A stretch of DNA of 9,289 nucleotides, taken from contig DSBP01000108.1 of NCBI GenBank assembly GCA_011049465.1, positions 1 to 9,289 of the forward strand. The letters are read 5' to 3'. Below the pieces are notes generated by a model that saw only the letters and a list, made by a program, of their open reading frames with translations, was not told the DNA's origin and searched no databases. This stretch comes from a bacterium (GTDB taxonomy: Bacteria; Oederibacteriota; PGYV01; DSBP01). Both the position numbers and the translations under genes were made by a program. Position 1 is the first letter of the stretch, and the number at the start of each line of letters is the position of its first letter. Shown piece after piece: positions 6,965 through 9,289 of this stretch.

Positions 6965-6972
6965 CGGGCTGA

Positions 6973-9289
6973 ATGAACGGGTTGAAACGCGGTTTAAAAG
7001 TAAAAGTTGCCGCAGTTGCATTAATCCTTATGCCCGTTTTCCTTTTTGGAGCGAGCACGGTCACGATAACCTCTGCTGTAAGCTCAAAGGGTGCCTGTTT
7101 TGAGGCAGGTCAGAACCTTACAATAACAATAAATGCGTCGCATACTCAGTCATGGCAGAAAATGGAGGCGCTTGTTGTGGCATCTGCTGATAATACGTTG
7201 AATTACTCACCCAACAGCGGCGTGGCTGACCAGTGCATCTGGGGCTTAAACCCGGGCGGAGGCAATCCTCCGAGCAATACCCCGCCGTGGCAGTCACAGG
7301 TTGAGATAGCGCCGGCCACAGCGTCCGGCGCCTCTGTAACGGGTTATCAAATGGTGGTTCCTGTTCCTGCGGCATATACGCTGCAGGGCCCAAAGTATTT
7401 TTTTGTTGTGATAGGATACGGGGATCTTGAACTGGGCCAGTATTATGTGTCGCCCGGCGTGGCGCATACTTCGATACTTCTCTCCGAGTGCTCGCTTGAT
7501 ACCCCCACGGTAACGCCTACGATAACGCCAACAATACCGATGATATGCAACCACGCCGCGGCAAGCTATGGAGCTGAGGCGGTTGACTGCATACCCATAA
7601 TGTTGGAGACTCCGACCAATACGCCCACGCGTACAGCCACTCCGACGCGTACGGCAACACCGACAATGACGGCGACGCCCACGGCAACTCCGACAAGGAC
7701 GGCGACACCCACGGCAACTCCGACAAGGACGGCGACACCCACTTCCACTGCTACGCCGACCTTCACGGATACCCGCACACCGACGCCGACATTCACCTTC
7801 ACGCTCTCGCCCACGCCGACTTTTACGGTTACAAACACATTTACACACACAATAACGCCGTCGGATGACACGCCCACAAACACATCAACAATTACCCACA
7901 CGTTTACTGCGACCCCGACATTTACGGCGACAATGACAGCTACGCCCACGTTTACAATGACAGACACGCGCACAGCAACCCCCACATTCACGTTTACCCT
8001 GTCGCCCACGTCTACATTCACGGCGACAGACACGCGCACGGCGACACCCACGCGCACATCAACGTCTACGGCAACTGATACAATGACCGCTACACCGACA
8101 CGGACCGCGACGCCTACGGTGACAGAGACATCCGAATTAACGCCAACCGTTACGCAGACTGCCACACAGACAAGGACGGCCACGCCGACTCGCACGGCAA
8201 CGCCCACTGCCACGTCCACGCGGACAGCTACCCCGACATTCACGGATACGATGACAGCCACTTTTACTTACACCATGACAGATACGGCCACATACACCGC
8301 GACATTTACGCAGACTTATACAATGACCGCGACGCCGACAATCACATACACGCCGACAATCACGCCCACAAGGCCGCCGTTTCCTTACAATATTACGGTG
8401 GGTGTATATAACAGCGCGGGCGAGCTTGTGAGGACAGTGGTTGAGTCGCCTGCTTCCGCGATGATGACAGGCGCGTTCCTGTATTACAACGGTACGGTTG
8501 ACCCGTCATTGATGACCGCTGAAATGCCTCTGCTGATAGGGCTTCCGGGCGTTGAGACGCCCGGTACACTGGGGGATGGAGGCACATTTTTTGAGTGGCA
8601 CGCAATAAACAACCAGGGACAGCCCGTGCTGCCCGGAATCTATTATATAAAGGTGGAGATGAAAGACGGCTACGGGCATGTAAACGTTGTGACAAAAGAG
8701 ATACTCTTCTTGAGGACAGCCGACTACCTCGATTTCAATGTCTTTAACAGCGCCGGCGAGCTTGTGAGAAGCATAAGGATCTATGACCCGACTGCTGATA
8801 CAGTCAAGCTCAATATTGACGACCTGCTCATAATTGAAAAAGGCGGGTCAAGTTTAAATATAGAATACGGCGCGGGCGGTTACCTCCAGTGGGACGGGAA
8901 GAACAGCCATGGGAAGACGGTCAACAGCGGGACATATGAACTGCAGGTTATAATGAAAAAACCCGACGGGACACGTGTTGAAGCCTCAAAGACAGTAATA
9001 ATACTTAACCAGGGTTTTGATTCCTTCCTCGCGGATGTCAAAGCTTTCCCGAACCCGTTCAACGGCGAAAAATCAGAGACAATGAGGTTTGACTGGCAGG
9101 GGAGCTCCGGGACAGGGCAGGTAAAGATAAGGATATTTGACGTCTCGGGCGCCATTGTCGCCATGATTAATGCCGGGATTGAGGACGGATATGTTGACTG
9201 GAACGTCAAGACCCCGCGCGGGCGGAGCATTGCGCCGGGTATTTACATGGCTGTGATTGAGGCGGAAAACGGGGAAGGTTACACAGAGA
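6973..9289 (+). CDS. Gene C: secreted protein with Thr-Pro stalk and three FlgD-type modules (3' end outside window)
   Basis: The frame is open from the ATG at 6973 to the window edge (772 full codons plus one base). Residues 1-27 are a signal peptide (basic start, AALVL-type core, cleavage near FGA). Residues 28-176 form a beta-rich domain that aligns loosely with the N-terminal domains of genes A and B (GQNLTITI, ALVVASADN, KYFFVVIGYGD) but lacks the CxxCGG pair. A short TP run (177-191) and a two-cysteine linker precede the main Thr-alternating stalk (213-466). Residues 468-772 repeat the three FlgD-type modules of gene A: GVYNSAGELV/EWHAINNQG, VFNSAGELVRSIR/WDGKNSHG, and FPNPF/IFDVSGAIV. 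By comparison with gene A only about a dozen residues are missing at the right edge. There are no DUF11-like or LamG-like domains. The gene is probably translated from the gene B transcript. A role as surface anchor or scaffold is inferred. Confidence 0.9.
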   Translation, partial: MNGLKRGLKVKVAAVALILMPVFLFGASTVTITSAVSSKGACFEAGQNLTITINASHTQSWQKMEALVVASADNTLNYSPNSGVADQCIWGLNPGGGNPPSNTPPWQSQVEIAPATASGASVTGYQMVVPVPAAYTLQGPKYFFVVIGYGDLELGQYYVSPGVAHTSILLSECSLDTPTVTPTITPTIPMICNHAAASYGAEAVDCIPIMLETPTNTPTRTATPTRTATPTMTATPTATPTRTATPTATPTRTATPTSTATPTFTDTRTPTPTFTFTLSPTPTFTVTNTFTHTITPSDDTPTNTSTITHTFTATPTFTATMTATPTFTMTDTRTATPTFTFTLSPTSTFTATDTRTATPTRTSTSTATDTMTATPTRTATPTVTETSELTPTVTQTATQTRTATPTRTATPTATSTRTATPTFTDTMTATFTYTMTDTATYTATFTQTYTMTATPTITYTPTITPTRPPFPYNITVGVYNSAGELVRTVVESPASAMMTGAFLYYNGTVDPSLMTAEMPLLIGLPGVETPGTLGDGGTFFEWHAINNQGQPVLPGIYYIKVEMKDGYGHVNVVTKEILFLRTADYLDFNVFNSAGELVRSIRIYDPTADTVKLNIDDLLIIEKGGSSLNIEYGAGGYLQWDGKNSHGKTVNSGTYELQVIMKKPDGTRVEASKTVIILNQGFDSFLADVKAFPNPFNGEKSETMRFDWQGSSGTGQVKIRIFDVSGAIVAMINAGIEDGYVDWNVKTPRGRSIAPGIYMAVIEAENGEGYTE
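7609..8370 (+). repeat. Low-complexity Thr-alternating stalk of gene C
   Basis: This 254-codon tract follows the gene A stalk rule: Thr at every second position, with one register change at PSDDT (7858-7872). It reuses gene A words such as TFTFTLSPT, TDTRTATPT and TPTVTETSE, so the two stalks are homologous and not merely similar in composition. It contains more Arg and Asp in the variable positions at its start and more Tyr and Met near its end. Confidence 0.9.
7651..7740 (+). repeat. Tandem 30-base repeat, three copies, in the gene C stalk
   Basis: Bases 7681-7710 and 7711-7740 are identical; 7651-7680 differs from them at three positions. Each unit encodes ten residues, TATPTRTATP (TATPTMTATP in the first). 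The exact copies point to recent slippage expansion. Confidence 0.9.

Noticed and set aside
6940..6975. Frameshift joining genes B and C into one protein
   Set aside because: Gene C has its own strong Shine-Dalgarno site and signal peptide, and no frame between them encodes the missing DUF11 end.

Overview
The window holds one family of large exported proteins, all on the + strand, and nothing that looks like an ordinary metabolic gene. There are two transcription units: a single gene (258-4277, 1339 aa) and a pair of genes 25 bases apart (4587-6947, 786 aa; 6973 to beyond the right edge, at least 772 aa). All three begin with a Sec-type signal peptide. They share, in different combinations, four building blocks: an N-terminal beta-type domain, DUF11-like beta-sandwich domains (one with a concanavalin/LamG-like jelly roll set inside it), a 250-340 residue stalk with threonine at every second position, and a C-terminal block of three FlgD-type Ig-like modules. 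No catalytic motif was recognised. The best reading is a set of secreted or cell-surface structural, adhesive or glycan-binding proteins.

Layout: 1-257 is non-coding, with a good sigma70-type promoter (TTGACA-N17-TATTAT) and a purine-rich ribosome site. Gene A (258-4277) carries every block in one chain. The gap 4278-4586 has a likely intrinsic terminator, a perfect hairpin palindrome that may be a dispersed element, a weaker promoter, and a leader that shares two equally spaced motifs with the leader of gene A. Gene B (4587-6947) repeats the N-terminal half of gene A, then adds a further DUF11-like domain that stops about 30 residues early, with no stalk or C-terminal block. Gene C (6973-9289, running off the window) has its own signal peptide, a diverged N-terminal domain, a stalk and the same three FlgD-type modules. 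B plus C together therefore look like a two-polypeptide version of A.

Organism: the strand-wide codon pattern, Gram-negative-style signal peptides, TP-rich stalks and FlgD/T9SS-like C-termini suggest an uncultured diderm bacterium. Groups such as Candidatus Goldbacteria, Elusimicrobia or relatives of the FCB superphylum use proteins of this general style. This placement is inference from protein style only; there is no marker gene in the window.

How the genes may work together (inference): the N-terminal half would be the displayed binding head, the Thr-alternating tract a probably glycosylated rigid spacer, and the C-terminal FlgD-type block the surface retention or secretion module. In the B/C operon the head and the stalk-anchor are separate proteins that may assemble after export.
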